The translations under genes were made by a program, and so were the position numbers. A DNA stretch of 64,000 bases from Isoetes taiwanensis. Its lineage: Eukaryota; Streptophyta; Lycopodiopsida; Isoetales; Isoetaceae. The stretch lies in contig JAJEKV010000081.1 of assembly GCA_021234155.1 (NCBI GenBank), forward strand, positions 4,925,775 to 4,989,774. The letters are read 5' to 3'. Shown piece by piece: positions 48,102 through 58,760 of this stretch (the first letter of the stretch is position 1; the number at the start of each line of letters is the position of its first letter). The notes below the pieces were generated by a model. The model was not told the origin of the DNA. It worked only from the letters and a program-made list of their open reading frames with translations, and ran no database searches.

Positions 48102-50523
48102 GTTAGACTTTCACTGAACCATCATGGAGGGAACATTCCACCAAAGGGGAATTTGATGCATCATATCAGATGTAATGGTTTGAAGACTATCTACTTTTTC
48201 AGCCTCTTTTCTTTTTCCTATGACCATCCACCCACTACTAAATCTCAATGAATAATTAAGGAGAAGAATGAAGTTCCTTTACTTAGAAAGACAATGTTTC
48301 AACCCTTATTTTATGTTAAATTGCAGAACCCATTACTTGATTTACGTAATGTAATGTCTATGATTCCAAGGGAAACAAAGTAGCAAGGTTTTTCTTATTC
48401 CCAAATCGTAAAATCATGTGGTTCATCCTAATTGCACCCACTTCCTACCCACTTCCTGGAAACAAAATAAATGCATATCAGAGTTCCAAGTCAAGAATAA
48501 CTATAAGGGTTTAAAATCTTCGAGAAATGGAAAATCCTTTATTAAAAGACTTGGGATATTTTCTTAAGTAAAGCAACGAAAAAAGGGGGTCTTGCTTCAA
48601 CGAATAGCTATATAAGGCGATTAAGCCTTTATGAAAAGGTTATCACAGTTATATAATGGGCAGCCGCGATCACAATGGGGGCTCGGAACTGCTTTATTTT
48701 GTGAAACTGGAGTTAAGATGGTGCAAATAGAACAACACAATAGCGAACGTAAATTTCGTTGCCACTCTGGTAAATGGGCAATGGATTAAAACCTTTGACC
48801 TCAGCACTGGCTTTCCATCTAGTTTTCAGTGCTTTCTCTGCAGCGGTGATGTGAAGCTTCAACAGCAATTGGACAACTAAGTGATTATAGTGCAGACACA
48901 AAATCATAACAATTGGACTACAACCAAAGGCAATATCTATTGTTTCTGACATGGTAAGCTCAGAGAAGTTATTGTGGCAGGATCTTAGAACTGTCATAAG
49001 GATCCTAGAAGGACATCTAACAACAACATTAGATTGATGAGGAATCAAACTGAACAAATGCGAAACGGCATTAGATCGATGTGCTAAAAAATGGCAATTA
49101 AATCGCTGCTTTACTATGAAGCCCTAAGTCTCCTTCTTCACTTCTAGAACAAAATCGATAATGCAAAAACCTTTAGATGTGCTCATCAACTGCATTGTAT
49201 GATGAGCACCTACGATTTCAGCTATTCAACTATTCACATGACCTTAGCAAAATACTCTATAAACCTTATGGCTTCTTATGAACTGTTTTTGATATCCCAG
49301 AGATGCTACAATGCTGTCAATGGACAAAGAAGAAACATCAGAACTAAACCAATAATCATGCTAAAGTATTCGATATATCTGGAATTATCTTCGAACTGGA
49401 GCACTAACAGGAAGAGGATTTGACATATCTTAACTGGTCATAAGCGCTGAAGGTATGCTAGATTATGAAATTACATCCAATAGCACACAACATCATATAT
49501 TCTGCCAGCAATATGCACATAAATCAACACAGCTGTTTACAGTAGTTATAGAGAGAATACGGTAAGGATTTCTATACTATAGAAAACAACATACACAACA
49601 TATTTGAGCATCTAGTTAAAATTCTAGACAGTGAGAGTTCTATAAGATATAGCTACCTTGTCTGTTCCATTTTCTTGTTCCATTTTCTTGTATTAATATC
49701 TAGTTAGAGAAGGAATCTAAAGCAACAACACCTTATTTAATCGAGAATTTGCAGCCACTGAAGAATGATACCAGTCTTCGACCACCAAGTCAAGCACAAA
49801 CGTCCACGTACCAAATTTGCTGGATAAACCATATCTTTGTATTATGAGAATGCAGTTCCACTAAATAGAATAGAGGCACTTAAAACATTCGATTAGGCTC
49901 TTGATACATTGGATATGCACCCAAACACATCCACTATAGGATAGTCCCTGCAAAACAGCCAATTAGGCTCTCGGTACATTTGACATGGGAACTGAACACA
50001 TGCGCATGAATCATTATTATAGGACAGTAGATTTAGAATTAAATACATAAGAAATCTGCCTCCCTCAGATAACAGAATTAATGTATCACAGTCATATCTT
50101 TATCTAGAAAGGTTTACAAATGGGCAATCTCAAGTAATTAGCAATGTCCTATGAGCTATTTCTTCATAAATAATTAGCAAATTTTGCAGGATGCCCTTTG
50201 AGCTAGAAAACATGCAATCCAAAAACCTAGAATATATGAAGCCTCACACGCATTGTTATATAGCCTTTTATTAATAGCGAGGCTCATGTCACTGGAGCCC
50301 CTAAAAGAAAATAAGCATCGTGGCATTTTGCATGCTCTATAGTTATAGAATACACAATTCTTAGGATCGAAGAACAAATAGATCAAATATTATATATCAA
50401 ATTCCCAAACACATTTGAAATAACTGCAAGACATACCTAGGCAATCAGATATCACCATGCGAACAGAGGCCATGGTATTGCAAGCTCTTTGCTATAAATG
50501 TATCTTTGTGATCGGGCAGGTAC

Positions 50524-50610
50524 AGTGATGACTGTTTTAGAAGATCACTACGGCCAGATAACTCGTTTTAAACTATCTGGCCAAACTCATCTTCTAAAAC
50601 AGCCATCACT
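50524..50610. repeat. Compact foldback: 37-bp arms, 13-nt loop
   Basis: Arm 50524-50560 (AGTGATGACTGTTTTAGAAG onward) pairs with 50574-50610 at 32 of 37 positions. Four of five mismatches cluster in one 6-bp bulge. The predicted transcript is an 87-nt hairpin, in the size range of plant miRNA or MITE-derived siRNA precursors. It lies inside Helitron-2. Confidence 0.75.
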
Positions 50611-52093
50611 AGAAAATGCTGCAACATATGGTAGCAAAGATCATAACAACGCACCTGAATTTGTGCAAGCACCATCTCTATGCCTAAAAGTATGTTCCGG
50701 TTTCTCTGGCCCTTCTTAGCTGCTATGCTCCTGGTCAAATTGTGCAAAAAAATTAGAAAGTCAAATTGAGAAGCAACTCGAAAGCAATTTAAGTCTTTTT
50801 GTCCAAAGCTCAACATTTTTCATATACTTATCACAACATAGAATTACAAATGACATGCACCAATAAATGAGTAAAGATACTAACCTGCTCAACTATGGTC
50901 CAACCTGATGGAGAAGTAAAGGTTTAGAACTTGAACATCAAAGCAATCCATTAATATGAAGGTAAGCCAGGACATGCAGGCATTTGAAACTTATAAATAT
51001 ATGAAAGGCCTAAAATAGTGAGGATGCAACTGCACAAATACTAATAATGGACATGTGCAGCTCTATAACTATTTGTACTCTTCCTCAGTCTGCAAAGGTC
51101 CTATACCTTCTCCATTCTGCTATAACCCAAAGCCTATGTTCAAGAAGTCATCATTTGCAGTCAGTAAGATTGTTGAATGTTAACTCCAGGCACAACATCC
51201 TCAGCATCTTTCTTAGTGGCTGCACATCATGACAACAACAAAAACTCAGTTTTGATTCTCATTCTTGTATTGTATATGATTGCTCTAGTATCTATATATG
51301 AAACATAAAGCCTTCAAAGGGAAGAAAAGAAGGAAGAAAAGAAATACCATTAAGCTGGTTAAGAATTAGAGGCAGAGGTAGGAAAGAGCTGCAAATCACA
51401 GAGATCTATACAATAGAGCAAAAGTCCATCTTTGATTATGGTATACCTGCAATAATAATAGATAAATCAGACATAGCAATAGAAGAAACCTTATTGTCAA
51501 ATCCAAGCAATCACCTCAGAACATTGATGTTTAATGACCCTCAAAAAGATGCCGACACCAATTCGGATCTACCCATTAAAAAAAAAAGGGTCGAGCCAAC
51601 TACTACTGTATAGCTCCACACTGAAGCACAATCTAGCGATTAGCTGAGTGAAGAAACTATAAGCAGATGGAAAATCAAAGAAATGGCTTTTTGCTGATAG
51701 CTAACCCTCGAAAATGGAGCAGCCTGTAACGACCTGTTCAACAGAAAGTAAAAGTAGCTTAGTCTTAAACCTAGTTAATCAATCGGCCGAAGATGAAGCT
51801 CATTAACCTTATGAAAAACAGCATGCATGTAGCCCAGCTACAACACTCGGATCGATGTGCAACATTTGGAGCCCTGAGCTTCTTCATCGTGGCATAGGCT
51901 TCTTCATCGTGGCTTCTTCATCGTGGTGAAATCAGAAAGGGGCGAAATTGAAAGCCTAAGAAAATGTTCCCGTTTTTTGGCAAATCGGAATTCTTTTCCG
52001 GCCGCCAAAAAACCCCAAATCATAGGAAATCAAGATAAAGGAAAAATCCAAAAAGTTTTTGGGGTGCCGGGAAAACCAAATTTAAACAATAGA

Positions 52094-52887
52094 TATTTTA
52101 AGAATCCCTTGATAAGATTATATATATTCTAATTCTTATTGATTTTAATAATTTTCTTAATTATCTTTTAATAAGAAATTTGATGGTTACTAAAGTATTT
52201 AATTGCTTTCACTTTAATCTATTTACAATTAAATTTTCATATAAGAAAGGCCCTGAATAATTAATTGTTATTTTTCAAAATACTTAAAAGAAAATTTTAA
52301 AATGAAATTAATTAAATGATTACACTTATGCTTTAATAACATTTTTTTTGAAAAGTTTATTATTGATTAATTTTCAACAAATTTTCAATTATTCATAGTT
52401 ATAATTAAAACATTAACTTTATAATTTAATAAATTTCAAACTAAAACTTTTCTTAAAGTGTTTCTAAAAGTATCAAAGCTTCTAAATTGTGAAATTCTTA
52501 TAATAATTTTAAGTCATCGCTTATCAAACCATCATATTTCATTTAGAAATTATCATGATTGTTAACATTAAATTTGTTAAATCACCTAAAATTGAAATTT
52601 TATGTTCTTGAAATGTCTAATTCTAAATAGATTCAAGTGAAAATTAGTTTGAAAAGTAAATTTTATACTTTGATAACTGTTAAGGTTTTAATTTAAGGAT
52701 AAATTTATATAATTAAAAATAATAAATAATATAATAATCAAGAAGAATTAAACAATACATATATTCTTATAATGGCATCCTTAAAGTGCTATCTTTTAAA
52801 CCTGAATAAATTCAAGTTTTGTTGAATATGTCATATGTGCATTTTATTCATGTTTGATGTGTCATATGTGTCAGATGGTGGTAGTGT
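52094..52887. repeat. Long AT-rich direct repeat, copy 1 (remainder)
   Basis: About 794 bp that align along their length with 53527-54273. Landmarks are GATAAGATTATATATATT, TTTGATGGTTA.TAAAGTATT, CATCGCTTATCAAACCATCA, TTTAAGGATAAATTTATATA and CAGATGGTGGTAGTGT. Several indels distinguish the copies. No ORF. LTR-like in length and spacing, but the ends are ACA...TGT, not TG...CA. Confidence 0.85.
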
Positions 52888-53304
52888 GCCATTCATAGAA
52901 CCAACCAAAAGCATAATTAATTAATGTTAATATAATATATATAAGCGCAACTCATAAAACTAAAACTGGAAGACTAACCTCAAAATCTTTCACTTGACGT
53001 TTCCTTTCCATAAAGGATTTGTTTTATCGGAAAGCCCTGATGTGAAATTTACATCTTGAAAATGTAGCCTCTAGTTGTTACAACAAACCACATCCTATGA
53101 CCGCCGCTATGACCTAGCTACGCAAACATTACAATCATGGGATCAAATAAGGTTTGTAAACGACATATCATTTGGTTGACTAGAACCATTAGACTAGAAT
53201 TCTCCAGAGTTAATTTTCTCCACTTATATTCCCTCTTGCCTATTAAAAAAAAACAAAAAAAAAAGAACTTTAAAGAAAGTAATGCTGCATACTAGCAATA
53301 TTAA

Positions 53305-53470
53305 TTAATAATAAACACTCATCTTCGAATACTTATCCATATCCTCAACCGAGATGCATTCTTCCTCGATACTTCTTATTTCCTTGAAAGATGAAGCCAA
53401 TGAAGCCAAAGTTACTAAGCTATTCATTGGTTCAGTTTCCGCTTCAGTTGTCTCCATGAGTTCGCTATGA
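53305..53470 (-). CDS. Possible terminal exon of an unrecognised gene
   Basis: A minus-strand frame runs METTEAETEPMNSLVTLASL, then SSFKEIRSIEEECISVED and ends SKMSVYY with TAA at 53305-53307. Just upstream, TTTTCATAG resembles a splice acceptor, so this may be a last exon. It lies between the two AT-rich direct repeats. Protein-like composition, no family recognised. If the repeats are LTRs, this would be carried sequence. Confidence 0.3.
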
Positions 53471-53484
53471 AAATCGAAGTTATA

Positions 53485-54273
53485 ACATATTTAACAAAAT
53501 TTGGATTTATTCAAATCTAATAAATATATTTCAAGAATTCCATGATAAGATTATATATATTTTAACTCTTATTGATTTCAATAATTTATTTTAATTATCT
53601 TTTAATAAAAAATTTGATGGTTATTAAAGTATTTAATTGCTTTCTAAGATAATTTTCACTTTAATCTATTTACAATTAAATTTTCATGTAAGAAAGGCTC
53701 TATATAATTAAATGTTATTTTTCAAAATACTTAAAGAAAATTTTAGACTGAAATTAATTAAATAGTTTATTATTGATTAATTTTCAATATATTTTCAATT
53801 ACTCATAGTTATAATTAAAATATTAACTTTATACTTTAATAAATTTCAAAATAAAACTTTTCTTAAAGTGTTTTTAAAAGTGTCAAAGCTTGTAAATTGT
53901 GAAATACTTATAATAGTTTTAAGTCATCGCTTATCAAACCATCATATTTTATTTAGAAATTATCATGATTGTTAAAAATTGAAATTTTATGTTCTTGAAA
54001 TGTCCAATTCTAAATAGATTCAAGTGAAAATTAGTTTAAAAAACAATTTTATGCTTTAATAACCGTTAAGGTTTTAATTTAAGGATAAATTTATATAATC
54101 AAAACTTATAAATAATATAATAACCAAGAAGAATTAAATAATACATATATTCTTATAATAACATTCTTGAAGTGCTATCTTTTAAATCTAAATAAGTCCA
54201 GGTTTTGTTGAATATGTCATATATGCATTTTATTCATGTTTGATGTGTCATATGTATCAGATGGTGGTAGTGT
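53485..54273. repeat. Long AT-rich direct repeat, copy 2 (uninterrupted)
   Basis: Same sequence as 46949-46990 joined to 52094-52887. It keeps the intact junction CTAATAAATA|TATTTCAAG (53526|53527), which is the pre-insertion site of Helitron-2 in the other copy. Confidence 0.85.
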
Positions 54274-54324
54274 CCTTGTCGTAGTGTCCATGTACTTATT
54301 CACTAAAAACTAAAAGCCAAAGTC

Positions 54325-54492
54325 ATGGTATCCCAAATCCCCATTGCTACGTTAGCATGGGCATTTGGGAAGGATGTTTTAACCAAGATTGTAGAAGGGA
54401 TCAAAGAGAATGCATTGATCATTAGCATTGCTACACTTGGGTTAGTAGGAGGTACAGTTAGTAGCGGTCATCCTCCACATACTGATCCATGA
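54325..54492 (+). CDS. Small ORF, 55 codons, with a hydrophobic segment
   Basis: The ORF starts MVSQIPIATLAWAFGKDVL and contains ENALIISIATLGLVGG, a possible single membrane helix, before SSGHPPHTDP and a stop. It overlaps the end of a minus-strand ORF (54458). No known family; it could be chance. Confidence 0.2.
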   Translation: MVSQIPIATLAWAFGKDVLTKIVEGIKENALIISIATLGLVGGTVSSGHPPHTDP

Positions 54493-54852
54493 GAATGGCC
54501 AGTGCGAAGGCCACTTCAAGATATTGCTGGCCCTCATGTGTCACCACTGGCAGATTTCGGCCCCATCTGGGGTTGCCCCTGAGAACAGCATAAGCATGCG
54601 TGTCACCTCCCAACATTTCCCTCACTATAGCTCTCTCTAAATAGAGCTGGGGCAGATCCCTTAAAGGAATGCAAAGAGGAAGCATCTCTTGGGTATAAAA
54701 CTCAAGAAAGCCCGTATAGTCAGGGTGGGCCTGCATGTTGGTGATGAATCTATCTTATGGAGCAGAAAGGGTTGTAGGAGGTCAAAGGGGACTTGAGAAT
54801 CCCAATGCTCTCTGTCTTGGTACCATTGGAGCAGGGTTGGGGTCGTCATTGA
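54458..54852 (-). pseudogene. Unrecognised ORF with one frameshift, CT-rich leader
   Basis: The minus strand reads MTTPTLLQWYQDREHWDSQV and LLQPFLLHKI. After a one-base shift near 54745 it continues MQAHPDYTGFLEFYTQEMLP, LYLERAIVREMLGGDTHAY and ALAILMDQYVEDDRY, then stop. A CT-rich stretch precedes the ATG. It lies downstream of the gag-like ORF and histone remnant on the same strand. Function unknown; retroelement-encoded or captured origin are both possible. Confidence 0.35.
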
Positions 54853-55079
54853 AGCTATAGGTTGTGGAGGAGGAGAAAGAAACAAGAGAAGCAAAGAAAA
54901 AAATGAAACCCTAAAGGTTATTAAGTACCCTTTTTAACTTTTTATGCGGACGTCAGCGTCAGTACTTAAATAATTATTAATAATTTTTTTTTTTTTAAAG
55001 ACAAAGTTTAGATAGACAAAATTCGATTATATTCATATATGTACAAAATTGATACAAGAAAAGATGCTTGATGGACAAG

Positions 55080-55435
55080 CTAGTTGTGGTCTCCCCAAAT
55101 TCTTCGGGCGAGAGCTAAGTCCTTCGTCATGATAGTAACCTTTTTGGCATGGATGGCACAAAGGTTGGCATCTCCAAAAAGGACTACCAGGTAAGCCTCC
55201 GCAGCCTCTTGCAATGCAAGTATGGCAAAGGTTTGGAACCGCAGGTCAGTCTTGAATTCCTGGGCGATCTCGCGGACCAAGCGCTGGAAGGAGCTTCCAT
55301 AGCAGTAGCTCTGTGGTCTTTTGGTACTTACGGATTTTCCTTAAAGCCATTGTGCTCGGTCTAAACCGATGCGGTTTCTTTGGGGCCGCTGCCCTTTGGG
55401 TCTACATCGGCTTCTTGGGCAAGGTCTTGACCCCT
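55080..55435 (-). pseudogene. Histone H3 pseudogene
   Basis: Histone H3 forms the nucleosome core with H4. The minus strand encodes [20 protein letters not shown] and [10 protein letters not shown]. After a frameshift it continues [58 protein letters not shown] and a stop at 55080. The N-tail is degraded: residues equivalent to GGKAPRKQLA can be traced to about 55435 but contain an in-frame TAG. Substitutions such as R to W in the STELLIRKL region are not found in functional H3. The fold is closer to canonical H3 than to CENH3, since the TDLRF and LFGDANLC spacing is standard. No intron is seen. It begins right after the stop of the gag-like ORF (55437), so it may be a retrocopy carried by the element. 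Confidence 0.85.
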
Positions 55436-55436
55436 G

Positions 55437-56450
55437 TCACTGGGTGAAGTCGGGTTGCATCCACTCGATCTTGCCGGCGGGCAGAACTTGAGGCCTTCCA
55501 ATACCCCCAATTTTCTTGAGCTTCTCCTTATATGCACTCCCCGACTTATGGGCAGTGGCTTTCCGCCATCTCTTAACGGTAGGATTCTCTGTCCGGTCAG
55601 AGGCGCGCTGGTTATCCTGCTCTGGGTTTGGTTGCTGCTGCTGCTGGTCATGATTTTGCTTGGCAAGCTCCTGTGTTTGCCATTGCTGCTCGGCACTATC
55701 GGCCTCTTCTTGGGCGGCACGGGCTGCGGCCATGCTCGCCTCCACCTCAGCGAGGCGTTGGGCTGTGATCCTTCGTAGCAGCTCTGCGCGATAGCTGGTC
55801 GGGCTTGCATGTCCAGCTGGATAGCTATCAGGTAATCTACCTCAAGATAGGATGCGACCTCACCCCAAGTAAAACTTTGGGTGGCCTCATCATACTCGTA
55901 AGAGGGAAGGTCAAAGGGGTTGTCGGCTATGATGGCTCTCCCATCACCCAAGTAAATATACTCAAGCCCCCGATCTTTTGGGTCTCCCCTCTCCATCTCT
56001 GGTGTGTCATCCCCACGTGCAAGTTCTCTGATTCTGGCAGCCTCTCTCCGGACGGCTTCTTCCTCAGGGATCTCGAGACACGAGGGGGGATAGAACTTGA
56101 CTAGCATCAAAACTTGGTCGAGTTGTTCAACCACAATGTAAGGTTGCTGGAGGAGGTTGAGTTTGATCAAGAAGCGCTCGGACAAGTGGAAGATGGGGTA
56201 GGGTATCCTATGCCCGGCAACAAAGCGTTGCACGAGCTCAACCAGAAGTAGCTCGACCTTGGCAGGGCGGTAGCTAAGTGCTCCCCAAGCTCGGCAAAGA
56301 GTTGGGTTACATTAAGAGTGCCATAGCTTTGGGTCGTGCGGGTACTGGCGGACGGGCAAGGCGGGGCTCTTAACAGAAAAGGAGAACAAAAGAAATAACC
56401 GTCACTTTTTAATTTTAAATTCAAATTTTTTTTGAAACTTTTTTTTTATA
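55437..56450 (-). pseudogene. Gag-like ORF of an LTR retrotransposon, frameshifted
   Basis: The position is the argument: on the minus strand it follows an LTR (58361-56908) and a primer-binding site (56906-56895). Segments read QRFVAGHRIPYPIFHLSERF, YIVVEQLDQVLMLVKFYPP, ADNPFDLPSYEYDEATQSF and EVASYLEVDYLIAIQLDMQA (55361-56233 frame). In the next frame come LAEVEASMAAARAAQEEADS, a Gln-rich NHDQQQQQPNPEQDN, and KKIGGIGRPQVLPAGKIEW, ending at 55437. An Ala/Glu/Gln-rich helical tail suits a gag protein, but I recognise no capsid or zinc-knuckle motif. At least two frameshifts. An unrelated host gene is the alternative. Confidence 0.45.
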
Positions 56451-56894
56451 AAAAATTTTTATACGGCAGCGGCGGAATATGCCTTTTTTATATGCCGGGC
56501 GCCACTACAATTATAGGTGCTCCTTTCGAAATTCTGAGATGCCCAAATTAGAGCAGCGCCCGAGTTCGAATTTGAGCCCCTTTTTGCCATTTCAATGCCG
56601 GATGACGACATCCCTAAAGTAATTGGACCATGCCTGACACGTTGGTGCAAAAATCGCGTCCATCTGAGCTTCCTAGAGAAAGTTATAGCACTTGCAACAC
56701 ACGAACCCCTGGCTTCACCATCTGCACCTACTCACCCTACTATGAACACTCTCCTGCTCAACTACATTATTCCTCCCAAATTAGGTCAACTCACATGCTA
56801 ACTACAGAATTTGAATACTTTAACCTAAGACAAAGTCCCGTCAACTAACGAGTTAGATTATGGCTAGTGTAATGATTTGGTCTACCAAAAAAAT

Positions 56895-56906
56895 GCTCTG
56901 ATAATA
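56895..56906 (-). other. Primer-binding site resembling tRNA-iMet PBS
   Basis: The minus strand reads TATTATCAGAGC, matching the common plant PBS TGGTATCAGAGC at 10 of 12 positions, one base after the LTR terminus ...CA at 56908. Confidence 0.6.
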
Positions 56907-56907
56907 C

Positions 56908-58361
56908 TGTGAAGCTCCCAGAATCTATACGATGCTCCCATCGTACAAATACGGGAATTCCCCTCTCATGGCGACTACATCACCATGGTAGGGCCCTCCG
57001 TCATACTCGGACCACTTGGGATAGCCAAGTGTCTGGGCAAGGAACACGGAGGTGTCATTCATCCCATGTCCTCTGGGAAATCCTATACAGCGAAAGCATA
57101 CAACAATCATGCTAGAATAATATACCACTACGAAGGGTGGCCCATCCATCATCATCAACGAAAAGACAATACAATCATAAATAACATGAGCAATATACCA
57201 TAACAGGGGCGCTACCTGAGGCTCAGACTCCAAGGGGTTAACTGACGGCCAGGGCCTCAAGATATCAACAGACGAAAGTATAACACGGCATTGGCTGGCA
57301 TAAGACAATGGCTAGGGTAGTCCACTCCATCCACCCCTCATGTGCGCACTTTGCAAATAGGTTGAATGATGCTATGACGTGCTTGTAGCCCTCCGGAGAT
57401 GCAATCCCAAGGAATCACCCTATGGGACTACTCTGGGTTACATCTCCCCGGTCCGATGAGGTAGGTCGGAGAAGCTTCCCCTCCCGGATCACAACAGTTC
57501 CATGGATGTGTTAGAGGATACCTGCCACACCTGCAGCACCCGTATCCGTACTCAACTTACCCCCTAAATCTACACAAAGTCGAGGACGTCCATAAAGGCC
57601 ATATCCTATGACCCAGGAGGTGTCAAACCCATACCCGGCCCACACGCAGTGACCGACTATAAGCCTGGCACACTTAAGAGCCCCAGTAGCCACGCTCAGC
57701 AAGGCTCCACCCTCGCTTTACCAATTGTGTCCATTGTTTGGTGATGAACCACATCATAGCATCCACAGCCAGGTTGGCTCTTGTGCATAGGCCGCAATTA
57801 TTGGGTATTAAGGGGTCTAGCTAGAAACATCTCTAGTTCTAAGAGGCTTTCAGGTCTCTACACTTCCCTTAATCCCAATACACGGAGGGAGCAGAAAGAA
57901 AGAATATAAACATCATCCAAGTATCCATCATTATCATAGTAACATATGAAAGAGAATTTAACCACCCCATCTATTCAAAGAAGTGTTAGTAGAGATACAA
58001 GCTATCTAGGGACTAACCAGTCTCTTGGCTGGAGCCATTATCACGAAAAGTCTCTATTCTTCAGGTCTGTTGGAAAGAACTAGTAGCTGCTCCTCCTCTC
58101 CTCTTCCCAAATTGATTTTGGAGTAGAAATGGGTGTAGGACCCCTATTTCTCTTCTCAAATTGGCAAGTCCCACTTGGTCAATCAAGTTGGGCCAGGTGG
58201 CACTCTCCTATTGGTGCCATTTAACTAATTATAGCCTAATTAGCATAATTAGATTAATTATCCACTAACTTTATTAGCATAGCTAATAAAATCCATTTTA
58301 AGTGAACCCAAGTTATCCCCTATTGACCTTAGGGGTCTAGTTAAATACTGGTAACGTGTCA
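56908..58361 (-). mobile_element. Long terminal repeat (upper boundary tentative)
   Basis: The inner end is fixed by ...GGGAGCTTCACA at 56908 next to a PBS. Reading away from it, the sequence has no ORF of note, as expected of an LTR. The outer end is placed at 58361 (TGACACG start on the minus strand) only because it gives TG...CA ends and a length of about 1.45 kb. No second LTR of the element is in the window. A 200-bp part near the inner end is repeated in opposite orientation at 37708-37945. Confidence 0.5.
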
Positions 58362-58529
58362 TGGCATGCATACATATACCATATAAATACCTGGAACGTC
58401 ACAAGAAAAGGGGCCTCTTTTCTGCGCGAATGCATGTGGGATATATGTGCCAAGTTCTGGAATGTTCCAAAACCTCCTGGGTACTAATGTACATGAAGAA
58501 AGATGCAAAATAATTTTTTTAACAAATAT

Positions 58530-58760
58530 TGATAGCGCACTTGGCAAAGGTACGTGACTTGCAACAAGAAGGTTGCGAGTTCAAACCTTGCCTTATGCAA
58601 CTATCCTTTTGCATCCGTGTGATGACCATCTTTTGTATATATGTACAATGCTCGCATGATATGAATACCTATATGGTCGCCACACCATTCCCTCCTACAG
58701 CAGTGACGAGTCCTCGGAGTTGGAGATGGGGTACTCAAACTTGACTTATCTGGGTAACGT
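58530..58760 (+). mobile_element. Candidate tRNA-derived SINE
   Basis: TAGCGCACTTGG at 58533 fits a Pol III A box, and GCGAGTTCAAACCTTGCC at about 58576 fits a B box, about 40 bp apart as in tRNA-derived SINEs. The downstream body lacks an ORF. The 3' end is not defined. The copy sits between an LTR and an integrase remnant. Confidence 0.5.

Larger units (their letters stand above)
46991..52093 (-). mobile_element. Non-autonomous Helitron-2, 5103 bp, with empty site visible
   Basis: On the minus strand the element starts TCTATTGTTTAAATTTGG at 52093 and ends with a GCCCGGC-AAC-GCCGGGC hairpin (47018-47002), ACCATAA and CTGG at 46991. Host bases are A on the 5' side and T on the 3' side. The sequence flanking both ends (46949-46990 and 52094 onward) is one AT-rich repeat whose uninterrupted copy at 53485-54273 joins A53526 to T53527. 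So no bases were duplicated or lost, as expected for rolling-circle insertion. Inside are short ORFs (47399-47599, 47814-48101, 48713-49057 minus) that I cannot name. CCACGATGAAGAAGCC words near 51880-51930 are a small tandem repeat. No Rep/helicase is visible. Confidence 0.85.

Noticed and set aside
2278-52093. Autonomous Helitron with Rep/helicase
   Set aside because: No rolling-circle Rep motif or helicase Walker box was found in either element.
55080-55435. Centromeric histone (CENH3)
   Set aside because: The loop and alpha-2 region follow canonical H3 spacing, with no CENH3-type insertion; a degraded canonical H3 fits better.
55455-56104. Plus-strand ORFs opposite the gag-like frame
   Set aside because: Leucine-rich shadows of the Gln/Glu-rich minus-strand frame; no motif.
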